A stretch of DNA of 12,695 bases, from positions 1 to 12,695 of the forward strand of contig CALKIP010000088.1 in NCBI GenBank assembly GCA_937995995.1, written 5' to 3'. Below the pieces are notes generated by a model. The model had not been told where the DNA came from and did no database searches. It saw only the letters and a list, made by a program, of their open reading frames with translations. Below, piece by piece: positions 6,354-12,695 of the stretch (position 1 is the first letter of the stretch; every line of letters starts with the position of its first letter). The position numbers and the translations under genes were made by a program. This stretch comes from an uncultured bacterium (lineage in GTDB: Bacteria; Gemmatimonadota; Gemmatimonadetes; Longimicrobiales; RSA9).

Positions 6354-7679
6354 TCAACCGTTCCCCCGCAGCCGCGTCGCCGCGGCGACCCGCTCGATCG
6401 CCAGCATGTACGCCGCGAGGCGGAACGGCACCCTGTGCTCGGCGACGAGCCTGCGGACCGCGCTGTAGGCGTCGTCGAGCACGCGCGTCAGCTCATCGTC
6501 CACGCGCTCGGCCGACCAGCGGAACTTCTGGAGGTTCTGCACCCACTCGAAATAGCTTACCGTCACGCCGCCGGCGTTGGCCAGGATGTCGGGGATGACC
6601 GGGATGCCGCGCTCGTTCAGCTCCTCGTCGGCGACCGGCGTGACCGGCGCGTTCGCGGCCTCGACGATCATGCGCGCCCGGACATCGCGCACGTTGTCGC
6701 CGTGGATGACGCTGCCGAGTGCGGCGGGGATCACGATGTCGACGTCGAGGGTGAGCGGATCCTCCTTGCGGATGGTCTCGACGCCTGATGTCGCCACCAC
6801 CGAGCCCTCGTGGCCGACCGCGCGCCGTACACGAGCGATGTCGAGGCCGTCGCCATCGAAGATTCCGCCGTCGATGTCGCTCACGGCGACGACACGTGCG
6901 CCCAGTTCGCAGAGGTGGTGCGCGCTCCAGCTCCCGACGTTGCCGAAGCCCTGGATGGCGACGGTCGCGCCGTCGAGCTCGATCCCGAAGTCCGCGGCGG
7001 CGCGGGCGGTGATCACCGACACTCCTCGCCCCGTCGCGGAGGCGCGGCCGACCGAGCCGCCCAGGGCGAGCGGCTTGCCGGTGACCACGCCGGGCTGGTA
7101 CCCGTGGAACTTGGAGTACTCGTCCACGATCCACGCCATGACCTGATCGTTCGTGTTCACGTCCGGCGCGGGGATGTCCTCGTCGGGACCGATGAAGCGG
7201 TGGATCCGCTGGACGAAGGTGCGCGTCAAATGCTCGAGTTCGCGCGCCGTGAGCTCGCCCGGGTCGCAGTCGATCCCGCCTTTGGCCCCGCCGTACGGCA
7301 GGTCGACGACGGCGGTCTTCCACGTCATGAGCGAGGCGAGCGCCCGCGTCTCGTCGAGGTCGACGTGCGGGTGAAAGCGCAGACCGCCCTTCATCGGGCC
7401 GCGTGAATTGTCGTGCTGGATGCGGTAGCCGTGGTAGGTGCGCACGGTGCCGTCGTGCAGGCGCATTGGGATCTCGACGGTGAGCTCGCGGAACGGCGTC
7501 TTGAGTGCGATCTGCAGGTATTCGGGCAGCCCGAGCCGGCGGGCGGCGCGGTCGAACTGGTAGTTGACCGCCTCGAACGGCGTCACGCGCGACGGCGGCG
7601 GGCCCTCGGCACCGGCGGGGCGCTCGGCACTCTTCAGGCCGCCGCGTATGGCGTCGCGGATCTCCTGCGCGGTTGGCAT
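6354..7679 (-). CDS. gdh: Glu/Leu/Phe/Val family dehydrogenase, probably glutamate dehydrogenase
   Basis: This 441-residue enzyme should interconvert glutamate and 2-oxoglutarate plus ammonia with NAD(P), linking nitrogen and carbon metabolism in the cytoplasm. The substrate domain carries GPMKGGLRFHP, TWKTAVVDLPYGGAKGGI and the DIPAPDVNT segment. K97, K121, catalytic K133 and D173 align with K89, K113, K125 and D165 of the clostridial enzyme at a constant offset of eight. The Rossmann domain has GFGNVGS at 244-250, and the late motif IPDILANAGGVTVSYFEW (362-379) is typical of hexameric GDH. The length fits the small hexameric class. The coenzyme preference and a Leu/Phe/Val specificity cannot be decided by eye. 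The start ATG at 7679 has GGGAG six bases upstream. It lies 73 bases downstream of the nicotinamidase-like gene on the same strand. Confidence 0.93.
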   Translation of the reverse strand: MPTAQEIRDAIRGGLKSAERPAGAEGPPPSRVTPFEAVNYQFDRAARRLGLPEYLQIALKTPFRELTVEIPMRLHDGTVRTYHGYRIQHDNSRGPMKGGLRFHPHVDLDETRALASLMTWKTAVVDLPYGGAKGGIDCDPGELTARELEHLTRTFVQRIHRFIGPDEDIPAPDVNTNDQVMAWIVDEYSKFHGYQPGVVTGKPLALGGSVGRASATGRGVSVITARAAADFGIELDGATVAIQGFGNVGSWSAHHLCELGARVVAVSDIDGGIFDGDGLDIARVRRAVGHEGSVVATSGVETIRKEDPLTLDVDIVIPAALGSVIHGDNVRDVRARMIVEAANAPVTPVADEELNERGIPVIPDILANAGGVTVSYFEWVQNLQKFRWSAERVDDELTRVLDDAYSAVRRLVAEHRVPFRLAAYMLAIERVAAATRLRGNG

Positions 7680-7752
7680 GGGCGGCTCCCGATTCGCGTG
7701 TGGTGCGCCGGTGCGCCGGCTCCCTGGACCGCCGGCGCGCCGCTTGGCAAGA
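7680..7752 (-). other. Short gap with a hairpin between hydrolase and gdh
   Basis: GCGCCGGC (7713-7720) and GCCGGCGC (7731-7738) form an 8-bp stem with a ten-base loop. It could end or attenuate the upstream message, or be carried within a two-gene transcript. No T-run is present, and the gdh ribosome binding site lies between it and the gdh start. Confidence 0.4.
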
Positions 7753-8817
7753 TCAGAGCGGGAAGTCCGGCCACTCGCTCACGGGCGTCGTCGACTCGAC
7801 GACATGCATCCCCGCATCGACGAAACGGCGCAGCGACTCCTCGGTCTCCGGCTCGAAGTCGAAGGCGAATTCGCCCGGCCGGTCCGGATCCGGCACCACG
7901 ATCGAGGACATGCAGTCGCGCATGATGTAGACCTTGCGCGCCAGCGCCTCCTCTGTGTGCTCGAGCAGGTCGGCGATCGTGTTGCGCACGCAGTGGCTCG
8001 CCGCCTGCCCGGCGATGACGACGGCGTCGGACTCGCTCAGGATCCTCAGGAAATCCTCGTTGCGCTTGCCGAGTGGCCTGCCGTCGATGTCCGTCATGAC
8101 CTCGGGCGCGATCACGCTGTAGTACTCGGTGAGCGGCTCGGTGCCCTTCACCTCGATGTGACTCTGTGCCGCCCGCGCATACGCGTGGAACATCCGTGCC
8201 TCGTGGATCGTGCCGACCAGTGCGTGGCCGTCGCTGCCCAGGATCACGTGCGGCGGCCAGAGGTAGAGGCGGTACTTGCCCTTCTTCGCCAGCTCCTCGC
8301 AGTAGTACTCGCACTGCCGGACGAGCCAGTCGTAGTTCCCGTCCGCGAGCCAGTCGGCCAATGCGGGGTTCGGCCGCAACGCACCGCTGCGGACGTCCTC
8401 CGCCGTCACCTCCCGGTTCGCCTCGGGCGGCACCCCGTTCTCATCCAGCCAGAAGGCCGGGAAGAAGATCTGGTGCGGGAAATGGGTATCCAGGGTGCAG
8501 GTGATGTCGGAGATCACCCCGAGGTTGCGGTAGATGAAGCGCGCGGTCCGGTCGGTGTCGTCGATCGCACCTCGCCCGCTCCGCCCGCCCACGAAGAGGG
8601 TGCCCTCGGGCAGGCAGAAGTCCTTCTGCATGTCGATCAGCACCAGGTGCACGCGCGAGCGGTCCTCCGCCGAGGGCCGCAGATCGAAGCGACGTCGCCA
8701 CTCGATCGCCTGCTCGAAGACCGCCTGCTGATCCGGTGAGTAGCTCCAGCGCCCCGCGTTCTGCGGGTCGTAGAAATCCGGAACCGGCAGCTCGCCGGTC
8801 GCTCCGTTGCCAGCCAT
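7753..8817 (-). CDS. Nicotinamidase/isochorismatase-family cysteine hydrolase, long form
   Basis: A 354-residue protein is predicted from the ATG at 8817. The full catalytic set of nicotinamidase-like hydrolases is visible: D62 in VLIDMQKDF, K224 in IEVKGTEP and nucleophile C276 in GQAASHCVRNT. Metal-site-like residues D110 and H112 lie in LDTHFPHQIFF, and a WPPHVILGSDGHALV segment follows the usual WPxHC motif. Nicotinamide is therefore a plausible substrate, but other amides are possible. At 354 residues it is much longer than the usual 180-220. The extra length lies in ~55 N-terminal residues, in a stretch between the metal motif and WPPH, and at the C-terminus. The start was chosen because of the purine-rich AAGGGGGGAGC before it. 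An upstream in-frame ATG at 8901 would translate through a strong hairpin and looks less likely. It precedes gdh on the same strand. Confidence 0.85.
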   Translation of the reverse strand: MAGNGATGELPVPDFYDPQNAGRWSYSPDQQAVFEQAIEWRRRFDLRPSAEDRSRVHLVLIDMQKDFCLPEGTLFVGGRSGRGAIDDTDRTARFIYRNLGVISDITCTLDTHFPHQIFFPAFWLDENGVPPEANREVTAEDVRSGALRPNPALADWLADGNYDWLVRQCEYYCEELAKKGKYRLYLWPPHVILGSDGHALVGTIHEARMFHAYARAAQSHIEVKGTEPLTEYYSVIAPEVMTDIDGRPLGKRNEDFLRILSESDAVVIAGQAASHCVRNTIADLLEHTEEALARKVYIMRDCMSSIVVPDPDRPGEFAFDFEPETEESLRRFVDAGMHVVESTTPVSEWPDFPL

Positions 8818-8851
8818 GCTCCCCCCTTCGAATCGCCCCGCCGGGACCGAA

Positions 8852-8874
8852 GACCGCGGCACCGTGCCGCGGTC
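8852..8874 (-). repeat. Perfect 10-bp hairpin in the leader of the nicotinamidase-like gene
   Basis: GACCGCGGCA (8852-8861) and TGCCGCGGTC (8865-8874) pair perfectly around a three-base loop. It sits 35 bases upstream of the ATG at 8817, between the candidate promoter and the ribosome binding site. It may be an operator-like palindrome or an mRNA leader stem. Confidence 0.5.
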
Positions 8875-8899
8875 GTGCAACGCTTTCGTGATCGGCCTC

Positions 8900-8928
8900 A
8901 TCCTCTACGTTCCGGGCACGCGCGTCAA
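8900..8928 (-). promoter_or_regulatory. Weak candidate promoter for the nicotinamidase-like gene
   Basis: The minus strand has TTGACG (8923-8928, five of six to TTGACA), followed by TAGAGG 15 bases on (8902-8907) or GAGGAT 17 bases on (8900-8905). The -10 match is poor. A start near 8895 would leave a ~75-base leader containing the 8852-8874 hairpin. Confidence 0.3.
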
Positions 8929-9031
8929 GGTCGGACGGCTTCCCCGCTAGGCGAGAGCGTGTACTGGCCCGCCCCCGCGAGCGAGCCTACATTGGGACGC
9001 TGCCAAAGCCAACGACACGGAGGTTTCGACG

Positions 9032-9484
9032 ATGCTCAAGGAAGGCGACATCGCGCCGGACTTCACGCTCCCCGCCGACGACGGCTCCGAGGTCACCCTC
9101 TCCGAGTTGAAGGGACGCAAGGTGGTGCTCTACTTCTACCCGAAGGACGACACCCCGGGCTGCACCACGCAGGCGTGCGACATCCGCGACAACTGGTCGG
9201 AGTTCGAGGCGAAGGGCGCCGTCGTCCTCGGCGTGAGCCCGGACCCGGTCCGCTCGCACGAGAAATTCCGCGACAAGTACCAGCTCCCCTTCCGCCTCCT
9301 GGCCGACACCGATCACGAGGTCGCCGAGGCGTACGGCGTGTGGAAGGAGAAGTCGTTCATGGGGAAGAAGTACATGGGCAACGAGCGCACGACCTTCATC
9401 ATCGACGAGGAGGGCCGAATCCTCCGCATCTTCCCGAAGGTCAAGCCGAAGGAGCACGCGGCTCAAGTGCTGGAACTGCTCTGA
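9032..9484 (+). CDS. bcp: Thiol peroxidase of the PrxQ/Bcp family (peroxiredoxin)
   Basis: A 150-residue cytoplasmic peroxiredoxin that reduces hydrogen peroxide and organic hydroperoxides using thioredoxin-type donors. The thioredoxin fold starts with GDIAPDFTLP. The peroxidatic cysteine is C44 in YPKDDTPGCTTQAC, and C49, five residues later, is the resolving cysteine that defines the PrxQ subclass. The downstream segments VLGVSPDPV, LPFRLLADTDHEVAEAYGVW and RTTFIIDEEGRI are typical, and the length is normal. The start ATG has GGAGG eight bases upstream. The gene is monocistronic in appearance. It diverges from the hydrolase across 214 bases and is followed by the threonine operon promoter region. 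A TACATT at 8988-8993 is a possible -10 box, without a convincing -35. Confidence 0.95.
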   Translation: MLKEGDIAPDFTLPADDGSEVTLSELKGRKVVLYFYPKDDTPGCTTQACDIRDNWSEFEAKGAVVLGVSPDPVRSHEKFRDKYQLPFRLLADTDHEVAEAYGVWKEKSFMGKKYMGNERTTFIIDEEGRILRIFPKVKPKEHAAQVLELL

Positions 9485-9497
9485 AGCTCCACGGGGG

Positions 9498-9526
9498 TTG
9501 CGTATTCTCCGCGCCTTGTTTAGCTT
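9498..9526 (+). promoter_or_regulatory. Candidate promoter of the threonine operon
   Basis: TTGCGT (9498-9503) and TAGCTT (9521-9526) are separated by exactly 17 bases in a locally AT-rich stretch. A start near 9533 would put the leader-peptide ATG about 30 bases into the transcript, a normal distance for an attenuator. Hexamer matches are partial (three of six each), so the assignment leans on spacing and context. Confidence 0.45.
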
Positions 9527-9563
9527 CACCGATCATTCGAGAACAGAACACGCGAACGAGACC

Positions 9564-9650
9564 ATGCTCCGCGGCTGCACGATTACCTGCACGATGATGA
9601 CGACGACCCGGCTCTCACCGAGAGGCGGCGTCCTGGCGTTCGTGCAGTAG
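9564..9650 (+). CDS. thrL: Threonine-operon leader peptide
   Basis: A 28-codon ORF (ATG 9564, TAG 9648-9650) lies upstream of the intrinsic terminator and thrB. Residues 5-16 read CTITCTMMTTTR: six Thr and one Ile among twelve, with three consecutive Thr codons ACG ACG ACC at 9600-9608. This is the hallmark of a regulatory leader peptide whose translation senses charged Thr-tRNA, as in thrL of enterobacteria. Six of its 28 residues are Thr. The ribosome binding site is weak (GAG three bases before the ATG). The codons after the Thr run form segments 1 and 2 of the attenuator described separately. The peptide itself needs no function. Identification rests on composition, position and the matching RNA structures. 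The product is too short for homology to help. Confidence 0.85.
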   Translation: MLRGCTITCTMMTTTRLSPRGGVLAFVQ

Positions 9651-9713
9651 CGAAACGGAACTCGTCAGCGACAAAGCGGCCTCTCGGCGACCGAGAGGCC
9701 GCTTTTTTGTTTT
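9608..9713 (+). promoter_or_regulatory. Threonine attenuator: protector, antiterminator and terminator segments
   Basis: Segment 1 (9608-9616) pairs with part of segment 2 (9620-9628) around an ACC loop: CTCTC/GAGAG plus CCG/CGG with one G-G mismatch. Segment 2 (9618-9629) can instead pair with segment 3 (9676-9687): nine consecutive pairs, one mismatch, then two more. Segment 3 otherwise forms the 5' arm of the terminator with segment 4 (9691-9702). A ribosome stalled at the Thr codons 9600-9608 would cover segment 1 and free segment 2 to sequester segment 3, permitting transcription. A ribosome reaching the stop at 9648 would leave 1:2 and 3:4 to form, causing termination. Segments are read directly from the sequence and the mechanism follows the enterobacterial thr/trp model. 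Confidence 0.85.
9673..9713 (+). terminator. Strong intrinsic terminator in the thr leader
   Basis: Arms 9673-9687 and 9691-9705 pair perfectly over 15 bp around a CGA loop, and TTTTTTGTTTT (9703-9713) follows. It is the only hairpin in the window with a full U-tract. It ends 18 bases before the thrB start, so it must be conditionally bypassed for the operon to be expressed. Confidence 0.95.
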
Positions 9714-9731
9714 CACCCTGGACGAACTCTG

Positions 9732-10703
9732 ATGAGCACACCCCTGGAACTTCGACCGGCCGGCATCCGCGTCCCGGCGAGCACATCGAACCTCGGCGCA
9801 GGCTTCGACTGCCTCGGGCTCGCCCTCGACCGGTCGCTGGCGGCCACCTTCGAGCCCGGCCCCGGCACGCTCCGACTCGAGCGCCGCGGCACGCTCGAGA
9901 CGCTGGCCACGCCGGCGGACGACGATCTGCTCGTCAGGACGTTCACCGAGCGCATCGCCCGGGCCGGTGCCCAGGCGACGGGCGTACTGTGCGCCGAGTC
10001 GGACATCCCACTCGCCCGTGGGCTCGGCTCTTCGGCGGCCGCCGTGGTCGCCGGACTCGCACTCGCCGACGAGGCGCTCGGCCGCGAGCCGGACCGTGAC
10101 GAGCTGCTCGTCGTCGCGGAGGCACTCGAGGGCCACCCGGACAACGTCGCGCCTGCGATCTTCGGCGGGCTCGTCGTCACGGCGAGAGACGCCGATGGCG
10201 CCTCCCTGCCCTTCCGCCTCCCGCTCTCCGATGCCATCGGCTTCGCCTTCGCCGCGCCGGGCCACGAACTCTCGACGTCCGCCGCCCGGAAAAGCCTGCC
10301 CGAGCAGGTGCCGCTCCCCGTGGCGACGCGCGGCCTGGGGCGCATGGCCGCGCTCGTCCAGGGCCTGGCCACGGCCGATCCGAAGCTGCTGAGTGCCGGC
10401 TTCAGCGACGATCTCCACGTGCCGCACCGCCTGGCACTGATCCCGGGCGGAGCGGCGGCGCTGCAGGCGGCCGAGAGGGCCGGCGCGTGGGCGGCCACGA
10501 TCTCCGGCGCAGGCTCCGGCCTGATCGCCGCCTGCCCGCCCGAGCGCGCCGATGATGTCGCTGCCGCGATGGCCGAAGCTTTCCGCCACGCGGCAGGCCC
10601 CGAGGGCGTCGTCCACTTCACGGCCCGGCCGGACACGGCGGGCCTCAGGCCGTTGGATACCGCCGCTTCGGGCGTCCGACCACTGGAGGCGGAATGGCGT
10701 TGA
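9732..10703 (+). CDS. thrB: Homoserine kinase
   Basis: A 323-residue GHMP-family kinase that phosphorylates L-homoserine with ATP to O-phosphohomoserine, the precursor of threonine. Motif 1 is VPASTSNLGAGFDCLGLALD (14-33). The ATP-binding glycine-rich loop is PLARGLGSSAAAVVAG (93-108). The homoserine-kinase-specific segments EGHPDNVAPAIFGG (133-146) and DDLHVPHRLALIPG follow. Motif 3 is SGAGSGLIAACP (258-269). Length matches the family. The ATG at 9732 has only a weak GGACGA-like site, consistent with expression controlled mainly at the attenuator just upstream. The end overlaps the aspartate kinase start by 10 bases (10694-10703). Confidence 0.96.
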   Translation: MSTPLELRPAGIRVPASTSNLGAGFDCLGLALDRSLAATFEPGPGTLRLERRGTLETLATPADDDLLVRTFTERIARAGAQATGVLCAESDIPLARGLGSSAAAVVAGLALADEALGREPDRDELLVVAEALEGHPDNVAPAIFGGLVVTARDADGASLPFRLPLSDAIGFAFAAPGHELSTSAARKSLPEQVPLPVATRGLGRMAALVQGLATADPKLLSAGFSDDLHVPHRLALIPGGAAALQAAERAGAWAATISGAGSGLIAACPPERADDVAAAMAEAFRHAAGPEGVVHFTARPDTAGLRPLDTAASGVRPLEAEWR

Positions 10704-12049
10704 TCGTCCAGAAGTTCGGCGGTACCTCGGTGAGCTCTCCCGAGCGGATCCGCGCCGCGGCCGAGCGCGTGGCTCGTGCCCGCCGCAACGGCGACCGTGT
10801 CGTCGCCGTCATCTCGGCGATCGGCGATACGACGGACCGTCTGGTCGAGCTGGCCGGGACGGTCGCGCCACACGCCGCCGGCACGCGACGACGTGAGATG
10901 GATCAACTCCTGGCCACGGGCGAGCAAGCCGCCTCCGCGCTCGTCGCCCTCGCCCTCGAGGAGCGCGGCGTTCCCGCCGTCTCGCTCACAGGGCCCCAGG
11001 CCGAGATCCTGACCGATGCGAGCCACAGCGCCGCGCGGATCGTCCGCATCAGGGGACGCCGCGTCCAGGCGGCACTCGAGCAGGGCCGCGTCCCCGTGGT
11101 CGCCGGGTTCCAGGGACTGAGCCGCGCCCGCGAGGTGACCACCCTCGGCCGTGGCGGAAGCGACACCACCGCCGTCGCCCTGGCCGTCGCACTCGGCGCC
11201 GACCGCTGTGACATCTTCACCGACGTCGACGGGATCTACAGCGCCGACCCACGCATCGTCACGGGCGCCCGTCGATACGACCGGCTCGAGCACCGTGAGG
11301 CGTTCCTCCTGACGCTCGCAGGCGCCGCCGTGCTGCACCCGCGAGCCGCCGCACTCGCCGCGGAACACCGACTCCCGCTCCGAGTCCTCCTGGGCTCGGC
11401 CGCACCCGACATCGAATCCGGAACCCTGATCGAAGGAGAATCCCCCGTGGAAGGTCCACGCATCCTCGGCGTCGCGGAGGCTGGCGCTTCCGCTCGACTC
11501 CGACTCGAAGGGCTCGCCGCCGGCGCTGCGGCGAGTGCGGCGGTGCTCAGCACACTCGCCACCGCCGACATCCCGGTCGAGCACCTCGACGACGAACGCA
11601 CCGCCGACGGCACGCGCCGCCTCGACATCATCGTCGCCGGCGACCGTGCAGGCGAGGCCAGGAAGGCGCTCGAGGCCGCACTCGACGACGGCATCCGGAT
11701 CGAGGTGGCGCCCGCCGTCGCCCGGGTCACCGTGGTCGGCACCGGCCTCTCCGCGTGTGGCGCCGCACTCGGCCTCGCGCTCCAGCGCCTGGCCGCCGAG
11801 GGGATCGAGCCCGAGGCGATGGGATTCTCAGAGTTGGGCCTCACCCTCTACCTGCTACCCGATGAAGCGGGCCGGGCAAGCAGGATCCTGCACGACACGC
11901 TCCTCGGGGACCGGGAAGCGCGTCCACGGGCCGGCGTCCTCGCCGCCTCCGGAGCCGCACCCGGCGCCTCGGCCGCAGCTCCGCACGCCGGCACGATCTC
12001 CGACGCGTCCACCGCCCCCGCGCCGCAGCCGCGCAGGAGGTCGGCATGA
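10694..12049 (+). CDS. Aspartate kinase with divergent ACT region
   Basis: This 451-residue enzyme phosphorylates L-aspartate, the entry step to Thr, Met, Lys and diaminopimelate. The catalytic domain is well conserved: VQKFGGTSV (5-13), MDQLLATGEQ (69-78), SLTGPQAEILTD (97-108), TTLGRGGSDTTA (149-160), IFTDVDGIYSADPRIV (174-189) and VLHPRA (213-218). Two ACT-like segments (about 256-325 and 340-405) follow but are divergent. The usual HPGV-type turn reads SACGA (353-357), and the terminal SEIKIS-like strand reads SELGLT (379-384). The last ~45 residues are Ala/Pro-rich with an RRRS end, which looks unstructured. GGAGG five bases before the ATG lies inside the thrB end, implying translational coupling. 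The stop overlaps the hom start as ATGA. The context suggests a threonine-specific kinase (thrA-type monofunctional). Confidence 0.95.
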   Translation: MALIVQKFGGTSVSSPERIRAAAERVARARRNGDRVVAVISAIGDTTDRLVELAGTVAPHAAGTRRREMDQLLATGEQAASALVALALEERGVPAVSLTGPQAEILTDASHSAARIVRIRGRRVQAALEQGRVPVVAGFQGLSRAREVTTLGRGGSDTTAVALAVALGADRCDIFTDVDGIYSADPRIVTGARRYDRLEHREAFLLTLAGAAVLHPRAAALAAEHRLPLRVLLGSAAPDIESGTLIEGESPVEGPRILGVAEAGASARLRLEGLAAGAAASAAVLSTLATADIPVEHLDDERTADGTRRLDIIVAGDRAGEARKALEAALDDGIRIEVAPAVARVTVVGTGLSACGAALGLALQRLAAEGIEPEAMGFSELGLTLYLLPDEAGRASRILHDTLLGDREARPRAGVLAASGAAPGASAAAPHAGTISDASTAPAPQPRRRSA

Positions 12050-12695
12050 GGACCGGCGTCGCACTCTACGGCCTCGGCACCGTAGGTACCGGACTCGTCG
12101 AGGCGATCGCTGGCCGCAAGGCCGAGTTGCGCGCACGTGACGGGATCGAGCTCGCGCTGCGCCACGCCGTCGTCCGCGACGTCGAACGTCCGCGGACCGA
12201 ACTCGTCGAGCGCGCGCTCCTCTCCGCCGACCGCGCCGCACCCCTCGAGGACGCCGACGTCGACGTCGTCGTCGAGGTCATGGGCGGCCTCGATGCCGCG
12301 GGGGACGTCGTGTATCGGGCGCTCGACGCCGGCAAGGACGTCGTCACCGCCAACAAGGCGCTCATCGCGGATCGGGGCGCGGAACTGGAAGCACTCGCCG
12401 AGGCACGAGGCGTGGCGTTGCGCTACGAGGCCGCCGTGGGCGGAGCGATCCCGGTGCTGCACGCCCTGCGCGGCGCACTCGTCGCCAACCGCATCTCGCG
12501 GGTGTGCGGGATCGTGAACGGCACGACGAATTTCATCCTGACCCGGATGGCGAAGGACGACGTCGCCTTCGAGGAAGCGCTCGCGACCGCACAGGCGCTG
12601 GGCTACGCCGAGGCCGACCCGACCGCCGACGTCTCCGGCCTCGACGCCGCACAGAAGCTCGTGATCCTGGCCCGCCACGCCTTCGGCCACTGGCT
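12046..12695 (+). CDS. hom: Homoserine dehydrogenase, 3' end outside the window
   Basis: The first 216 residues are present and the frame is open at the window end. The enzyme reduces aspartate semialdehyde to homoserine with NAD(P)H. The Rossmann fold opens with VALYGLGTVGTGLVE (5-19), and VVVEVMGG (74-81) and VVTANKALIADRG (99-111) follow. The dimer and substrate region has YEAAVGGAIPVL (127-138), GIVNGTTNFIL (155-165) and DVSGLDAAQKL (195-205), which contains the catalytic Asp/Lys pair (D200, K204 by family pattern). The ATG at 12046 has AGGAGG five bases upstream and shares ATGA with the aspartate kinase stop. Whether a C-terminal ACT domain is present lies beyond the window. Confidence 0.96.
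   Translation, partial: MRTGVALYGLGTVGTGLVEAIAGRKAELRARDGIELALRHAVVRDVERPRTELVERALLSADRAAPLEDADVDVVVEVMGGLDAAGDVVYRALDAGKDVVTANKALIADRGAELEALAEARGVALRYEAAVGGAIPVLHALRGALVANRISRVCGIVNGTTNFILTRMAKDDVAFEEALATAQALGYAEADPTADVSGLDAAQKLVILARHAFGHW

Noticed and set aside
8818..8901. N-terminal extension of the nicotinamidase-like protein from ATG 8901
   Set aside because: It would run through a perfect 10-bp hairpin and adds a sequence without family resemblance. The ATG at 8817 has a purine-rich ribosome binding site.
9713..11584. Minus-strand open frame of 623 codons antisense to thrB and aspartate kinase
   Set aside because: It is a Ser/Arg/Ala-rich shadow of two clear enzymes, with no motif and a continuation into the thr terminator.

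Overview
The window is GC-rich bacterial chromosome, with third codon positions overwhelmingly G or C. It carries ordinary housekeeping and biosynthetic genes and shows no sign of phage, transposon, plasmid or CRISPR. The HEAT-repeat protein, the MEP-pathway enzyme IspG, the PrxQ-type peroxiredoxin and the overall style would suit a Gemmatimonadota-like or other high-GC Gram-negative lineage. That placement is an impression from the protein sequences and no search backs it.

Layout. (1) 1-1230 (+): 3' part of a TPR/HEAT-repeat protein. (2) 1231-1347: convergent intergenic region holding three successive hairpins. (3) 4591-1348 (-): an 853-residue predicted six-hairpin-glycosidase-like protein, followed by a small acidic protein that may be a decayed transglycosylase (SLT) domain. 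(4) 8817-4789 (-): a nicotinamidase-like cysteine hydrolase, a Glu/Leu/Phe/Val-type dehydrogenase and ispG. The gdh-ispG gap (6034-6353) is unusual. It contains a terminator-like hairpin, a G-quadruplex motif, a candidate promoter and a tandem array of eight small hairpins that forms nearly all of the ispG leader. (5) 9032-9484 (+): a PrxQ/Bcp thiol peroxidase, divergent from the hydrolase. (6) 9498-12695 (+): a threonine operon of promoter, leader peptide, attenuator, thrB (homoserine kinase), aspartate kinase and hom (homoserine dehydrogenase, cut by the window end).

The threonine operon is the clearest functional unit. A 28-codon leader peptide rich in Thr codons lies ahead of a strong intrinsic terminator. 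A segment inside the leader ORF can pair either with an upstream segment (protector) or with the 5' arm of the terminator (antiterminator). This is the arrangement of classical translation-coupled attenuation. The three enzyme genes overlap or abut (thrB/aspartate kinase by 10 bases, aspartate kinase/hom as ATGA), so they should be co-transcribed and translationally coupled. Together they cover aspartate phosphorylation, homoserine formation and homoserine phosphorylation; the semialdehyde dehydrogenase and threonine synthase are not in view.

The two signals most worth following are the threonine attenuator and the hairpin array in front of ispG, whose stems vary in sequence while keeping their pairing.
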